Of a stretch of DNA of 64,000 bases, positions 52,064 to 63,833 are shown one piece after another. The translations under genes were made by a program, and so were the position numbers. This DNA is from MnTg04 sp964568075 (GTDB taxonomy: Bacteria; Pseudomonadota; Gammaproteobacteria; Steroidobacterales; MnTg04), in assembly GCA_964568075.1 (NCBI GenBank), contig CAZMOM010000017.1, positions 1 to 64,000 of the forward strand, given 5' to 3'. Position 1 is the stretch's first letter. Every line of letters starts with the position of its first letter. Below the pieces are notes generated by a model, which had not been told where the DNA came from, made no database searches, and worked only from the letters and a program-made list of their open reading frames with translations.

Positions 52064-52948
52064 ATGCCCAGAAGACCTCGACTGCACGTGCCCGGCGGTT
52101 TGTATCATGTCACTCTTCGGGGCAATGGGCGTCAGGTCATTTTCTTTGATACCGATGATCGGCGGCGCTGGGAGTCATTGATTGAAAATGGTCTCCAACG
52201 GTATCAACATCGAATTCATGCCTATTGCTGGATGCCAAACCATGTACACCTGGCAATCCAATGCCACGACGTTCCTCTCTCGGGGTTTATGGGCTTCGTC
52301 GCAAGTCAATACGCAAGGTCCACAAATAAAAAGATTAGTCATTCAGGCCATTTGTTCGAACGGCGGCATTGGGCCATCCTCGTGCAAGCTGATTCGTATT
52401 TGAAGGAACTGGTTCGATACATTCACTTAAATCCGCTGCGCGCCGGAATAGTCGACGATTTGGCCGACTATCAGTGGAGTAGTCATCTAGCATATTTAAA
52501 TGGAGACCAACCAAACTGGCTGACAGTGAATTGGGTTTTATCTGCGTTTGGTGCAACGCTCGCCGATGCTCGTGATGAGTATGCCTGCTTCATGCAAACT
52601 GACTGCCAGATGTCGATATGGCAGAAACTGAGATATGGGTCGGATGACGACCATCGTGCGGTGGGTGACGACGGGTTCATGGCATCGCTTGAACGCGAGG
52701 TAACACACACGGCATCGCAGCGAACCCTGGCGGACCTGGCAAAGAAGATCTGTCGGAAATACAACGTCTCTGAAGCCGAGTTGGCATCCTCGTCACGACT
52801 ACGAAGCCACTCCAACATTCGGGCCGAAATAGGATTGGCTGCTATCGAAAGCGGTATTGCAACGAATGCTGAAATCGCAAGACACTTCAACCGAAGCCAA
52901 TCCGGACTGTCGCGGGTGATCAGCCGTCTGCGGAGTCAACGTAAATAA
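52064..52948 (+). CDS. REP-associated tyrosine transposase (RAYT, Y1/HUH)
   Basis: The 294-aa protein starts MPRRPRLHVPGGLYHVTLRG. It has the H-x-H metal motif in YCWMPNHVHLAIQ, the catalytic Tyr in VASQYARSTNKK, and LVRYIHLNPLRAGIVDDL with YQWSSH. The C-terminal extension (RTLADLAKKICRKYN, then helix-turn-helix-like EIARHFNRSQSGLSRVISRL) fits the longer RAYT type. ATG 52064 follows AGGA. The gene is intact and flanked by inverted REP copies, so it could still mobilise them. Confidence 0.93.
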   Translation: MPRRPRLHVPGGLYHVTLRGNGRQVIFFDTDDRRRWESLIENGLQRYQHRIHAYCWMPNHVHLAIQCHDVPLSGFMGFVASQYARSTNKKISHSGHLFERRHWAILVQADSYLKELVRYIHLNPLRAGIVDDLADYQWSSHLAYLNGDQPNWLTVNWVLSAFGATLADARDEYACFMQTDCQMSIWQKLRYGSDDDHRAVGDDGFMASLEREVTHTASQRTLADLAKKICRKYNVSEAELASSSRLRSHSNIRAEIGLAAIESGIATNAEIARHFNRSQSGLSRVISRLRSQRK

Positions 52949-53067
52949 GTGAATTTGTGAACACCGGCACCTATTTGGCACCTATTTAATATTTCCCTTA
53001 AATAAGTGAATTTGTGAACACCGGCACCTATTTAAATAAGTGAATACGTGAACACCGGCACCTATTT
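52943..53067 (+). repeat. Three REP copies after the RAYT gene
   Basis: 34-bp units start at 52943, 53000 and 53034, each AAATAAGTGAAT(TT/AC)GTGA followed by ACACCGGCACCTATTT. The first overlaps the transposase stop codon; the last two are directly adjacent. They close just before the end of the symporter gene. Confidence 0.85.
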
Positions 53068-53075
53068 CCCCTTTT

Positions 53076-54353
53076 TTATTCTTTCGGGGCCAGCAATCCT
53101 CCCGTCTCGCCTTCCAGGCGCGCGATGACCACGGCACATGAGGTGTCGCCAAGAACATTGACGCTGGTACGCGTCATATCGAGGATGCGGTCGAACACGA
53201 ACAACAAACCGATCGCTTCGATCGGTATGCCGACCACCTTGAGTATGATGGCGATCGCCACGAGAGAAGCCGACGGGATCCCGGCAACCCCGATCGAAGT
53301 CAGCAGGGCCGTGACAACAACGACGACCTGCTGGGTAACACTCAGATCCAGGCCATAAGCCTGGGCGATAAACAGCGCCGCCATGCATTCATACAGCGCG
53401 GTCCCATCCATGTTGACCGTTGCACCGAGCGGCAGCACGAAACTGGAAGTACGGTTGGAAACACCGACGTTCTTCTCGACGCAATCGATCGTGATCGGCA
53501 AAGTCGCGGAGGATGACGATGTCGAGAACGCGGTCAGCAAGGCCGGGGACACCGCGCGAATCAATTGCCATGGGTTGACCCGGCCGATGAAACGCACCAG
53601 CAGTGGCAGCGTGATCAATGCATGAACTGCCAAAGCGGTAATGACCGTGCCGGTAAATACGAGCAGCGGTTTTGCGGCGTCGAAGCCGGTGTCGGCCACG
53701 ACTTTGGCAACCAGTCCGAACACACCCAGTGGCGCGAACTTCATGACCCATTCGGTCATGCGCATCATCACGTGAAACATCGAGTCCCAGAAACTGAACA
53801 TCGTCTGCGCATATTCATGGGTCAAGTGGGTCATGAAATAGCCAAACAGCAGGCAGAAAAAAATCAGCCCGAGCATCTCGCCTTCCGCGGCTGCTTTGAC
53901 GACGTTCGCCGGCACCATGCGGATGAATATTCCAGCAAGATCGCCGGTGTCTTTGTCGCCGACCGTGGCCGCGACCTCTTCACGATCGGCTGACAGCGCC
54001 ATTAATTCGCCGGCGGGCTCGCCATCGACGATACCGGGTTGTACTGCGTTGACCAGCAGCAGACCGACGATGATCGCCAGTGAGCTGCTCAGGAGATAGA
54101 ACGCCAGGGTCCGGCCACCCAACCGGCCCAGGTTGCCGCCGCTGCCGATGCCGGCGACGCCGACGATGATCGACGACGCGATCAGCGGTACGATCAGCAT
54201 TTTCAGCGCGTTGAGAAACAGCGTGCCGAGAAAGCCAAAGACTGAGTAGAAAGTGACGCCGAACAACGCCGCGTCGGTCCCGGTCAGGGTCCCGACGATG
54301 CCTGCGAGTACGAGAGCGATCAGAATTTGCCAATGCAGCTTGAGTTTGGTCAT
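53076..54353 (-). CDS. Dicarboxylate/amino acid:cation symporter (DAACS family)
   Basis: The 425-aa inner-membrane protein has about eight membrane helices. The family hairpin motif SSSSATLPITIDCVEKNVGV is followed by FVLPLGATVNMDGTALYE, then VGIPIEAIGLLFVFDRILDM. These residues line the Na+/H+ and substrate site of GltP/GltT/DctA transporters. Substrate (glutamate, aspartate or C4-dicarboxylate) cannot be decided. It stands alone on the minus strand, converging with the RAYT gene. Confidence 0.93.
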   Translation of the reverse strand: MTKLKLHWQILIALVLAGIVGTLTGTDAALFGVTFYSVFGFLGTLFLNALKMLIVPLIASSIIVGVAGIGSGGNLGRLGGRTLAFYLLSSSLAIIVGLLLVNAVQPGIVDGEPAGELMALSADREEVAATVGDKDTGDLAGIFIRMVPANVVKAAAEGEMLGLIFFCLLFGYFMTHLTHEYAQTMFSFWDSMFHVMMRMTEWVMKFAPLGVFGLVAKVVADTGFDAAKPLLVFTGTVITALAVHALITLPLLVRFIGRVNPWQLIRAVSPALLTAFSTSSSSATLPITIDCVEKNVGVSNRTSSFVLPLGATVNMDGTALYECMAALFIAQAYGLDLSVTQQVVVVVTALLTSIGVAGIPSASLVAIAIILKVVGIPIEAIGLLFVFDRILDMTRTSVNVLGDTSCAVVIARLEGETGGLLAPKE

Positions 54354-54398
54354 ACTCTTCTCGCCTTTGCTGTCGGTGACTGGTTACGCGTTAGATCA

Positions 54399-56318
54399 TC
54401 AGGGAAGGTTTGGCGGCAACAGCACATCATCGAATGTCCTGCTGTTGATGCGCACGTTGCCGGTTTCGCGTAACTGTGCCACGAACGCGGCCAATTCTGC
54501 ATTGCCCAGATCGTTCGCCAATTGTTCTTCGGTTCTTGTCCACTCGGCGGGCGTCAGTGACGCCGGATGCCCGGGCGTGACCGAACTGATCGCGAAAATC
54601 GTGTAATCGCCCGTGGCCAGTGACACGCCGCCGACCGATGAATTCGCGGTGGTCGGCCGGGGCGCGGAAAATACCGCCTCGAGCACTATCCGCGCTACGT
54701 TGACGGTGTCGCGCGTGACTTTCCGGGCGGGCGTAAAGGTTGCGCCGTTGTCCTGCGCCAACTGCCGGGGATCGGCCCCGGCGGCAATCGCCGATTTGAT
54801 CCCGGCGCCGGCAGAACGGGCCAGAATGCGCGTCTGGTCGGTCACCATGAACGTGACAATCTGTTCGCGCACTTCTTCGAGCGGGCGGGGTTCGGCCGGG
54901 TGATATTCGCTCACCCGTAAACTGATGGCCCGGCTGTCTTCGACTTCGAGCAGCTTGCTGTTCTTGCCTTCGCTCAATACGTCGGTGCTGAATACGGCGC
55001 TCACGACGCGTGGATCGCTACCCAGCTCGCCGCCGCCGGCCCGGGTAAACCCGCTGACGCTTTTTAGTTCCAGATCCAGGAATTCGGCGACGCTTTGCAA
55101 CTGATCGTAAGCTTCGAACGCCTGGTCGCCAAGCGCCTGCGCCGCTTCATAATAGGCGTCCTCGGCAAGCTGCGCGCGGTAATCCGACTCGATCTCTGTC
55201 CTTACGTCTTCGAAAGACCGGATATCCTCCGGCTCGATTTCGTCGAGACGAAGGATGTGATAACCGAACCGGGTCCTGACCGGTTCGCTGATCTCATTTT
55301 CCTGCATTGCGAACAAGGCGTCGGCGAATAGCCCCACGAAATCGTCGCGCACCGACCAGCCCAGGTCGCCGCCGTCTGCCGCCGTGCCGCCATCGTCGGA
55401 ATATTCCGTGGCCAGGCTGGAAAAATCTTCCCCGGCGCGTGCGCGCTCCAGCACCTCGTTCGCCTTCGCCTCCGCGGCGGCGTTATCGTCTTCGTCGCTC
55501 ACCGCGATCAGGATGTGCCGGGCACGACGCTGTTCTTCGGTTTTGTAATTGTCCGCGACCGTCTCGTAATGGTCATGCAGACCCTGTTCGTCGAACTCGA
55601 CCTGCCCGGTAAAATCCGCGACTCTGACTTCCAGGTATTCGACGTCTGCCGTCTCGTCGGTCAGGTAGCGCTGGGCGTTGGCGTTGTAGTACCCGGTTAT
55701 TTCCTCATCCGTCGGCGACACCAGGTCTTCGAAGGCACTCGCCTTGATGGTCACCAGCGTGATCTCTCGTTCCTCGCCCTGCAGCTCGAGAAAGCGTCTC
55801 ATCTCGTGGGAGGTCACGAATGAACTGCCAAACAGGCCCTGTTGCAATTGCAGGATTTCCATCTGACTCCTCTGATCGGCCTCAAAACCCGTCTTCGAAA
55901 GACCCTGCGCCGCGAGCATGGCCGCGTAACTGTCCAGCGAGAATTCCCCGCCAACCTGAAAATACGACAGTGACCTGATGTACTCGATGAGCATGGCGTC
56001 CGACACCCGGTAACCGTCGCTAATCACCCGGGCCCGCATCAGCGTATTATTGATAAATTGATTTAATGTTCTGTTGCGAATCTGTTGCAGCAATTCCGGT
56101 GAAATATCGTCCTGAATCCTCGACTCATATTCTGCAACCTGATTCTGCGCCGCACGCCTGACCTCGATCGCCGGTATTTCGATGCCGTTGACTTTCGCCG
56201 CCCAGGTCGCGCCGATAGCCAGTGGATCGACTCCCCAAAAAACGAAAGCGAACGCGATAATGCCGAAAATCGTCAGTGCGACCCAGCCGGTTAATTTGTC
56301 TCTGATCGTTTGCAGCAT
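54399..56318 (-). CDS. ppiD: Periplasmic peptidyl-prolyl isomerase/chaperone PpiD
   Basis: The 639-aa protein has one N-terminal membrane anchor (WVALTIFGIIAFAFVFWGVD). SurA-like N-terminal chaperone segments follow (RRAAQNQVAEYESRIQDDIS). A parvulin domain lies at about 265-365 (ARHILIAVSDEDDNAAAEAK, then DGGTAADGGDLGWSVRDDFV and SEPVRTRFGYHILRLDEIE). It assists outer-membrane protein folding at the Sec exit. Position after hupB is conserved in gammaproteobacteria; here two tRNA genes lie between. Confidence 0.95.
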   Translation of the reverse strand: MLQTIRDKLTGWVALTIFGIIAFAFVFWGVDPLAIGATWAAKVNGIEIPAIEVRRAAQNQVAEYESRIQDDISPELLQQIRNRTLNQFINNTLMRARVISDGYRVSDAMLIEYIRSLSYFQVGGEFSLDSYAAMLAAQGLSKTGFEADQRSQMEILQLQQGLFGSSFVTSHEMRRFLELQGEEREITLVTIKASAFEDLVSPTDEEITGYYNANAQRYLTDETADVEYLEVRVADFTGQVEFDEQGLHDHYETVADNYKTEEQRRARHILIAVSDEDDNAAAEAKANEVLERARAGEDFSSLATEYSDDGGTAADGGDLGWSVRDDFVGLFADALFAMQENEISEPVRTRFGYHILRLDEIEPEDIRSFEDVRTEIESDYRAQLAEDAYYEAAQALGDQAFEAYDQLQSVAEFLDLELKSVSGFTRAGGGELGSDPRVVSAVFSTDVLSEGKNSKLLEVEDSRAISLRVSEYHPAEPRPLEEVREQIVTFMVTDQTRILARSAGAGIKSAIAAGADPRQLAQDNGATFTPARKVTRDTVNVARIVLEAVFSAPRPTTANSSVGGVSLATGDYTIFAISSVTPGHPASLTPAEWTRTEEQLANDLGNAELAAFVAQLRETGNVRINSRTFDDVLLPPNLP

Positions 56319-56353
56319 AGTGGAATTCTTCTTCGCTACGTCTTAATAGTCGT

Positions 56354-56383
56354 GAAAAAAAGGGCGCCTAAAAAGACGCCCTA
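56354..56383 (-). terminator. Terminator after the tRNA-Val/tRNA-Asp pair
   Basis: On the minus strand AGGGCG, a ten-base loop, CGCCCT and then seven T follow eight bases after tRNA-Asp. It separates the stable-RNA transcript from ppiD. Confidence 0.75.
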
Positions 56384-56390
56384 GCAATAA

Positions 56391-56467
56391 TGGCGGAGTG
56401 GACGGGACTCGAACCCGCGACCACCGGCGTGACAGGCCGGTATTCTAACCAACTGAACTACCACTCC
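56391..56467 (-). tRNA. tRNA-Asp (anticodon GTC)
   Basis: A 77-nt cloverleaf with acceptor GGAGTGG/CCACTCC, discriminator G and encoded CCA. The anticodon stem-loop is CCGGC CTGTCAC GCCGG, and the T arm contains GGTTCGAGTCC. Very close to other gammaproteobacterial tRNA-Asp. Confidence 0.97.
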
Positions 56468-56472
56468 GCAGC

Positions 56473-56548
56473 TGGTGGGTGCTGAGGGGCTCGAACCCCC
56501 GACATTCGCCGTGTAAAGGCGACGCTCTCCCAACTGAGCTAAGCACCC
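56473..56548 (-). tRNA. tRNA-Val (anticodon TAC)
   Basis: A 76-nt cloverleaf: acceptor GGGTGCT/AGCACCC, discriminator A and encoded CCA. The anticodon stem-loop is TCGCC TTTACAC GGCGA. It lies 5 nt before tRNA-Asp in the same transcript. Confidence 0.97.
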
Positions 56549-56564
56549 GTGGCCGAAAGGCGCG

Positions 56565-56837
56565 CTAGTTTACTGCTTGCTTCAGGCCTTTGCCAGCTTT
56601 AAATGTGGGTGCTTTGCTCGCCTTGATGAAGATGGTCGCACCGGTTTTCGGGTTGCGTCCATTGCGGGCTGCACGGTTTTTTACCTGGAAGGTTCCGAAA
56701 CCTACCAGAGCTACATTGTCGCCCGAAACCAGAGCTGCGGTAATCGAAGAAAGTATGCCTTCAACCGCCCTTCCTGCGTCCGCCTTGGATAGGTTACTTG
56801 CAGTTGCCACTGCTTCAATCAGTTCGCCTTTATTCAT
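56565..56837 (-). CDS. hupB: DNA-binding protein HU, beta type
   Basis: The 90-aa nucleoid protein begins MNKGELIEAVATASNLSKAD. It has VALVGFGTFQVKNRAARNGR and NPKTGATIFIKASKAPTFKA, the arm that wraps DNA with the intercalating Pro. ATG 56837 is seven bases after AAGGTG; a GTG nine bases upstream is less likely. Located between lon and ppiD as in E. coli, followed at 16 nt by tRNA-Val. Confidence 0.97.
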   Translation of the reverse strand: MNKGELIEAVATASNLSKADAGRAVEGILSSITAALVSGDNVALVGFGTFQVKNRAARNGRNPKTGATIFIKASKAPTFKAGKGLKQAVN

Positions 56838-57050
56838 GTAGGTCACCTTGTAAGGTTAGTCAGTCGATTTTGATCGGATGCCACCGCATCCGCCCCCCGA
56901 TTCAACATCACCGGCTGTCGCTAAATGAACCGGTAAAACTGCTGTCAACAATCACCTCGTCGATGACAGCGTGGGTCACTTATAACAAGCACCAAAAACT
57001 GCTGTCAATACAGTAGGAACGAGAAAATCGATGATGCATTGCCGCGCAAG

Positions 57051-59603
<2,553 letters not shown>

Positions 59604-59654
59604 CGACCTCCTCTGGCAATAGATGGAGGCAGAAGACGGTTAATTCAAGCCTGT

Positions 59655-60950
59655 TCAGAGATCAGCGGAACCGGTCAACCTCTGTTCCTGCTCGTCCTCG
59701 GTCTGATAAATAAAGTACGGTTGCGTGTCGCCTTCCACGACCGCCGCATCGACGACCACCTTGATCACGTTTTTCATGTTCGGGAGCTCATACATCGTTT
59801 CCAGCAGAACGTGTTCGAGTATGGTCCGCAAGCCGCGTGCGCCCGTTTTTCGTTGCATTGCCTTCCTGGCGATGGAATGCAGCGCATCCTTGCGAAATTC
59901 GAGTTCGACGCCTTCCATTTCCAGCAATTTGCTGTATTGCTTGGTCAGAGCATTACGCGGTGTCTGGAGTATGGTGACCAGCGCGTCCTCATCGAGCTCG
60001 TCCAATGTAGCGACCACCGGCAGGCGTCCGACGAACTCCGGTATCAGGCCGAACTTGATCAGGTCTTCCGGTTCTACATCATGGAAAAGCTCGCCGATCT
60101 TGAGATCCTTGTCAGCCGTTTTGACCTCGGCCACGAAGCCGATACCGCACTTGTCGGAGCGGCTCAGGATGATTTTTTCCAGACCGGCGAAGGCGCCGCC
60201 GACGATAAACAGGATATTCGACGTGTTGACCTGCAGGAACTCCTGTTGCGGGTGTTTGCGGCCACCCTGGGGCGGCACCGATGCGACCGTTCCCTCGATC
60301 AGTTTGAGCAAGGCCTGCTGCACGCCCTCGCCCGATACATCACGCGTGATCGATGGATTGTCCGACTTACGCGAAATCTTGTCGATTTCGTCGATATAGA
60401 CGATGCCGGTCTGTGCCTTGTCGACATCGTAATCGCATTTTTGCAGCAGTTTCTGAATGATGTTTTCGACATCTTCGCCGACATAGCCTGCCTCGGTCAG
60501 CGTGGTGGCATCGGCGATCGTAAAGGGCACGTTCAGCAACCGCGCCAGTGTTTCGGCCAACAGCGTCTTGCCACAACCTGTGGGGCCGATCAGCAGGATA
60601 TTGCTTTTGGCCAGCTCGATAGCGTCGCGGGTGGGGTCGGCGCTGGCGTTTTCCAGCCGCTTGTAGTGATTGTAGACCGCGACTGCCAGGACCTTCTTCG
60701 CCTGGTCCTGGCCGATCACGTAGTCGTCCAGGGTTTGCTTGATTTCGCGGGGCCGCGGGAGATCATCGTGCGCCTGATCGGCACGCTCATCGAGTTCTTC
60801 CCGAATGATGTCGTTGCACAGCTCGACACACTCATCGCAGACAAAAACCGACGGGCCCGCGATCAGTTTTCTCACTTCATGCTGGCTTTTACCGCAAAAG
60901 GAACAATACAGCAGTTTACCTTCGTCTTTGCCGCTGGTTTCGTCGCTCAT
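59655..60950 (-). CDS. clpX: ClpX, ATPase subunit of ClpXP protease
   Basis: The 431-aa unfoldase has an N-terminal C4 zinc-binding domain (CSFCGKSQHEV, VFVCDECVELCN). Walker A is GPTGCGKTLLAETLA and Walker B is IVYIDEIDKI. The pore loop lies near GYVGEDVE, and the IGF loop that docks on ClpP appears as CGIGFVAE. The sensor-2 region is GARGLRTILEHVLL. Complete, ATG 60950, 141 nt after clpP. Confidence 0.97.
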   Translation of the reverse strand: MSDETSGKDEGKLLYCSFCGKSQHEVRKLIAGPSVFVCDECVELCNDIIREELDERADQAHDDLPRPREIKQTLDDYVIGQDQAKKVLAVAVYNHYKRLENASADPTRDAIELAKSNILLIGPTGCGKTLLAETLARLLNVPFTIADATTLTEAGYVGEDVENIIQKLLQKCDYDVDKAQTGIVYIDEIDKISRKSDNPSITRDVSGEGVQQALLKLIEGTVASVPPQGGRKHPQQEFLQVNTSNILFIVGGAFAGLEKIILSRSDKCGIGFVAEVKTADKDLKIGELFHDVEPEDLIKFGLIPEFVGRLPVVATLDELDEDALVTILQTPRNALTKQYSKLLEMEGVELEFRKDALHSIARKAMQRKTGARGLRTILEHVLLETMYELPNMKNVIKVVVDAAVVEGDTQPYFIYQTEDEQEQRLTGSADL

Positions 60951-61091
60951 GCCCTATCCTCGGTACGGAAAATCCCTTGTCCTGCGTGCCGTAAGCCTGA
61001 TTTCCGCCTATATAGCATGGCAGCCGCATGGCATGCAAAGAAATAGTACCGGTTTTCCACTAAAAGTTCGCGGTAACTCATTGAAGATTCG

Positions 61092-61748
61092 CTATTTTTT
61101 CTTGTTTTTTTCGGTCCGCGCCCCGACTTTGTCGCCATTGTCTCCGGCCTTGCCTCTCTCCTCGAGCACCGTATCGATCAGACCGTACTCCACCGCCGCA
61201 GTTCCGCTCATGAAATTGTCGCGATCGGTGTCTTTCGCCATCTGCTCTATCGACTGCCCGGTGTGATTCGCGAGTATCTGGTTTAACCGGTCGCGCATTT
61301 CCAGCACTTCTTTCGCGTGAATATCGATATCGGAGGCCTGGCCCTGGAAGCCGGCGATCGGCTGGTGGATCATCATTCTCGAATGTGGCAGAGCGAAACG
61401 CTTACCTTTGGCTCCGCCGGTGAGCAGCATCGCTCCCATGCTGGCGGCCTGGCCGACGCAGATCGTGCTGACGTCCGGGCGGATAAACTGCATGGTGTCG
61501 TAAATGGCCAGCCCGGCGCTGACCGATCCGCCCGGCGAATTGATATACAGGTGGATATCTTTGTCCGAATTTTCCGATTCCAGGTATAGCAACTGCGCGA
61601 TGATCAGGTTCGCCACCTGGTCTTCGACCGAGCCGACCATGAAAACCACCCGGTCTTTCAGCAGGCGGGAATAGATGTCATAGGCGCGTTCACCCCGAGA
61701 GGTTTGCTCCACGACCATCGGCACCAGGTTCATCTCGATCTCACTCAT
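61092..61748 (-). CDS. clpP: ClpP, proteolytic subunit of Clp protease
   Basis: The 218-aa serine protease has the triad in GQAASMGAMLL (Ser), HSRMMIHQP (His) and DTDRDNFM (Asp). MVVEQTSRGERAYDIYSRLL is the usual start of the mature chain. ATG 61748 has AAGGGG upstream; the frame extends to 61778 without a ribosome site. The C-terminus is Lys-rich (GARTEKNKKK). It lies between tig and clpX, the standard order. Confidence 0.97.
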   Translation of the reverse strand: MSEIEMNLVPMVVEQTSRGERAYDIYSRLLKDRVVFMVGSVEDQVANLIIAQLLYLESENSDKDIHLYINSPGGSVSAGLAIYDTMQFIRPDVSTICVGQAASMGAMLLTGGAKGKRFALPHSRMMIHQPIAGFQGQASDIDIHAKEVLEMRDRLNQILANHTGQSIEQMAKDTDRDNFMSGTAAVEYGLIDTVLEERGKAGDNGDKVGARTEKNKKK

Positions 61749-61789
61749 TATGCCCGCCCCTTGTCGGCTGTTTCTCATAGTGGCCCGTT

Positions 61790-63085
61790 TCAGGCGTTGA
61801 AACTCATCATCTCGCTGAAACTTTTCGAATCAACTGATTGTTTGGCCTGTTCGAGCATCCAGTCTACGGCCTGCTGCTCGAGAACCATCATTTCCAATTG
61901 GACCATCATACCGGGATTACTCTTATATGACCGCACGACTTGTTCCGGGTCGTCGTAACCGGTGGCGATCTGGTTCAGCTTTTCAGTCATCTTGGTTTTA
62001 TCGACCTGCAGCTCCTGGGAGCTGATCGCTTCTTTGATCAGCAAACCCAGGGTGACCCGGCGACGGGCCTGCTCCTCGAACGTTTCCCTGGGCGGCGCTG
62101 CGCTGTGATCCTCGATGCCCATTCGGTCCATCGCTGCCTGCTGCATGGAATCAATTTCCTCATCGACCAGCGCTTTCGGGATATCGATGGGGTTGGTCTT
62201 GAGTAACTGATCGAGCAACTGGCTTTTCATATCGCTCTGGATCTTCTGTTCGACCTCTTTGCTCATATTGCCGCGCACTTCCGCACGCAGTTTCTCGATG
62301 CCGCCTTCCTTGATGCCAAAGGCCGCACAAAACTCATCGTCAAGGTCGGGCAAAATCTGTTCCTCGACCGCGCTGCAGCTGGCTTCGTATTCCGCCTTTT
62401 TCCCCGCCAGGTCTGCCGCGTGGTAATCAGCGGGAAACTTCACCGGAATCGTCCGCGACTCGCCGGCGGAGATTCCGATGAGTCCTTTTTCGAAATCGGC
62501 CAGCATCTGGCCTTCGCCACACACCACCGGAACCTTTTCGCCCGCGCCGCCGGCGAACGCCTCGCCATCGATACGCCCGGTAAAATCCACGATGACCCGA
62601 TCGCCCTCACCGGCCGCACGTTCGACCACCGACCAGTCGGCTCGCTGGCGCCGCAGGTTTTCGATCATCTTGTCGATATCCTGCGCCACGATTTCGACCG
62701 CCGGCTTTTTGATCTTGATGCGTGACAGGCCCTTGATCTTGATTTCGGGGTAAACCTCAAAAATTGCCGTGTAGTGCAGATCCTTGCCCTGCCCGACTTC
62801 GTCGGTTTCGATTTTCGGGCTGCTGGCCGGTCTGAGCTGCTCTTTGCCGATGGCCTCCGCGTAGGTCGCCTGCATGACCTCGCCGAGCACGTCTTTGCGC
62901 ACTTCACTGCCATAGTGCTGGCGGATAACGGTCATTGGCGCTTTGCCGGGGCGGAATCCCTTCAGCTTCGCCGTTTTGCCGACCTTTTTCAGCCGTTGAT
63001 CGACTTCATTATCGATACGCTCGGCTGGAACCTGCACCTGCATGCGTCTTTCCAGACCCCGAGTCGTTTTTACCGAAACCTGCAT
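61790..63085 (-). CDS. tig: Trigger factor
   Basis: Ribosome-bound chaperone of 431 aa. The N-terminal ribosome-binding domain has the signature GFRPGKAPMTVIRQHYG (G-F-R-x-G-K-x-P). An FKBP-like domain spans about 150-245 (GDRVIVDFTGRIDGEAFAGG). The C-terminal arms form the substrate cradle. ATG 63085 has AAAGGA upstream. First protein gene of the tig-clpP-clpX-lon series, after tRNA-Leu. Confidence 0.97.
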   Translation of the reverse strand: MQVSVKTTRGLERRMQVQVPAERIDNEVDQRLKKVGKTAKLKGFRPGKAPMTVIRQHYGSEVRKDVLGEVMQATYAEAIGKEQLRPASSPKIETDEVGQGKDLHYTAIFEVYPEIKIKGLSRIKIKKPAVEIVAQDIDKMIENLRRQRADWSVVERAAGEGDRVIVDFTGRIDGEAFAGGAGEKVPVVCGEGQMLADFEKGLIGISAGESRTIPVKFPADYHAADLAGKKAEYEASCSAVEEQILPDLDDEFCAAFGIKEGGIEKLRAEVRGNMSKEVEQKIQSDMKSQLLDQLLKTNPIDIPKALVDEEIDSMQQAAMDRMGIEDHSAAPPRETFEEQARRRVTLGLLIKEAISSQELQVDKTKMTEKLNQIATGYDDPEQVVRSYKSNPGMMVQLEMMVLEQQAVDWMLEQAKQSVDSKSFSEMMSFNA

Positions 63086-63149
63086 GTTCGTTTTCCTTTG
63101 TTCGTGCGCTACGGACGATGAACGGCTCGCGGTCATCGTCCCGCTTGTC

Positions 63150-63236
63150 TGGTGCGAAAGGAGAGACTCGAACTCTCACGGGTTTTACCCCACAGGGACC
63201 TAAACCCTGCGCGTCTGCCAGTTCCGCCACTTTCGC
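63150..63236 (-). tRNA. tRNA-Leu (anticodon TAG)
   Basis: An 87-nt class II tRNA with acceptor GCGAAAG/CTTTCGC, discriminator A and encoded CCA. The anticodon stem-loop is CAGGG TTTAGGT CCCTG, and a long variable arm follows. It lies 64 nt upstream of tig, a common gammaproteobacterial arrangement. Confidence 0.97.
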
Positions 63237-63456
63237 TGAAACTGTCCTTCTCCTGCCCATCGACAGGCCCGATCAGGCCTAAATTATAACCAGTATTCGA
63301 AGGGGCCGGATACCTGAAAGCCGCGCAGTGTATCACTTTTGGAATTCGCTGGGCCGCAATGATTCCATGGCGCGGCGGGATAGACCAAGGGCGAAAGCGG
63401 CCATCCGTATTTTTTTGGTAATTTGTATTTTTTTTAGCACAGAATATCTTGATCTA

Positions 63457-63474
63457 TGTACTTTTTTTAGTACA
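63457..63474. promoter_or_regulatory. Palindrome upstream of the toxin gene
   Basis: TGTACT TTTTTT AGTACA ends 11 bp before the toxin start codon, in an AT-rich promoter-like stretch. Probable operator for the antitoxin encoded downstream. Confidence 0.5.
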
Positions 63475-63485
63475 TACTGTAGCCC

Positions 63486-63800
63486 ATGGAGAGAAAAGAG
63501 ATTCATTGGTTAGGGGATTCCATTGAGGTGCTTAGCAACTTTTCAAAAACGGTCCGTCAGAAAATCGGTTGGAACCTCGATATGGTACAGATGGGAGTGC
63601 TCCCGTTGGATGCTAAGCCAATGACAACAATAGGCCGTGGTGTTTGGGAATTACGAGCAAGCCATCGCGGCCAGTTTCGATTGGTCTATGTTGTAAAGAA
63701 AGGCGATGCCATTTATGTCCTGCATGTATTCGAGAAAAAGACGCAGAAAACCAGCGCGAAGGACATACGGCTAGCAAGGCAAAGACTGAAAGGAATATGA
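63486..63800 (+). CDS. RelE/HigB-type toxin of the phage Gp49-like family
   Basis: The 104-aa product starts MERKEIHWLGDSIEVLSNFS with VRQKIGWNLDMVQMG. It has IGRGVWELRASHRGQFRLVY, VLHVFEKKTQKTSAKDIRLA and QRLKGI, the full set of conserved elements of this toxin family (including F-x-K-K-T). The likely action is ribosome-dependent mRNA cleavage. It precedes an XRE-type antitoxin, as in toxin-first pairs. Confidence 0.92.
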   Translation: MERKEIHWLGDSIEVLSNFSKTVRQKIGWNLDMVQMGVLPLDAKPMTTIGRGVWELRASHRGQFRLVYVVKKGDAIYVLHVFEKKTQKTSAKDIRLARQRLKGI

Positions 63801-63833
63801 GTAAAGTAAACAACATGCGAGGAGGTAGCCAAC

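Noticed and set aside
52943..53067. Possible CRISPR array
   Set aside because: Three repeats with irregular spacing (57 and 34 bp), one overlapping a stop codon, and no spacers; they are REPs of the adjacent RAYT.
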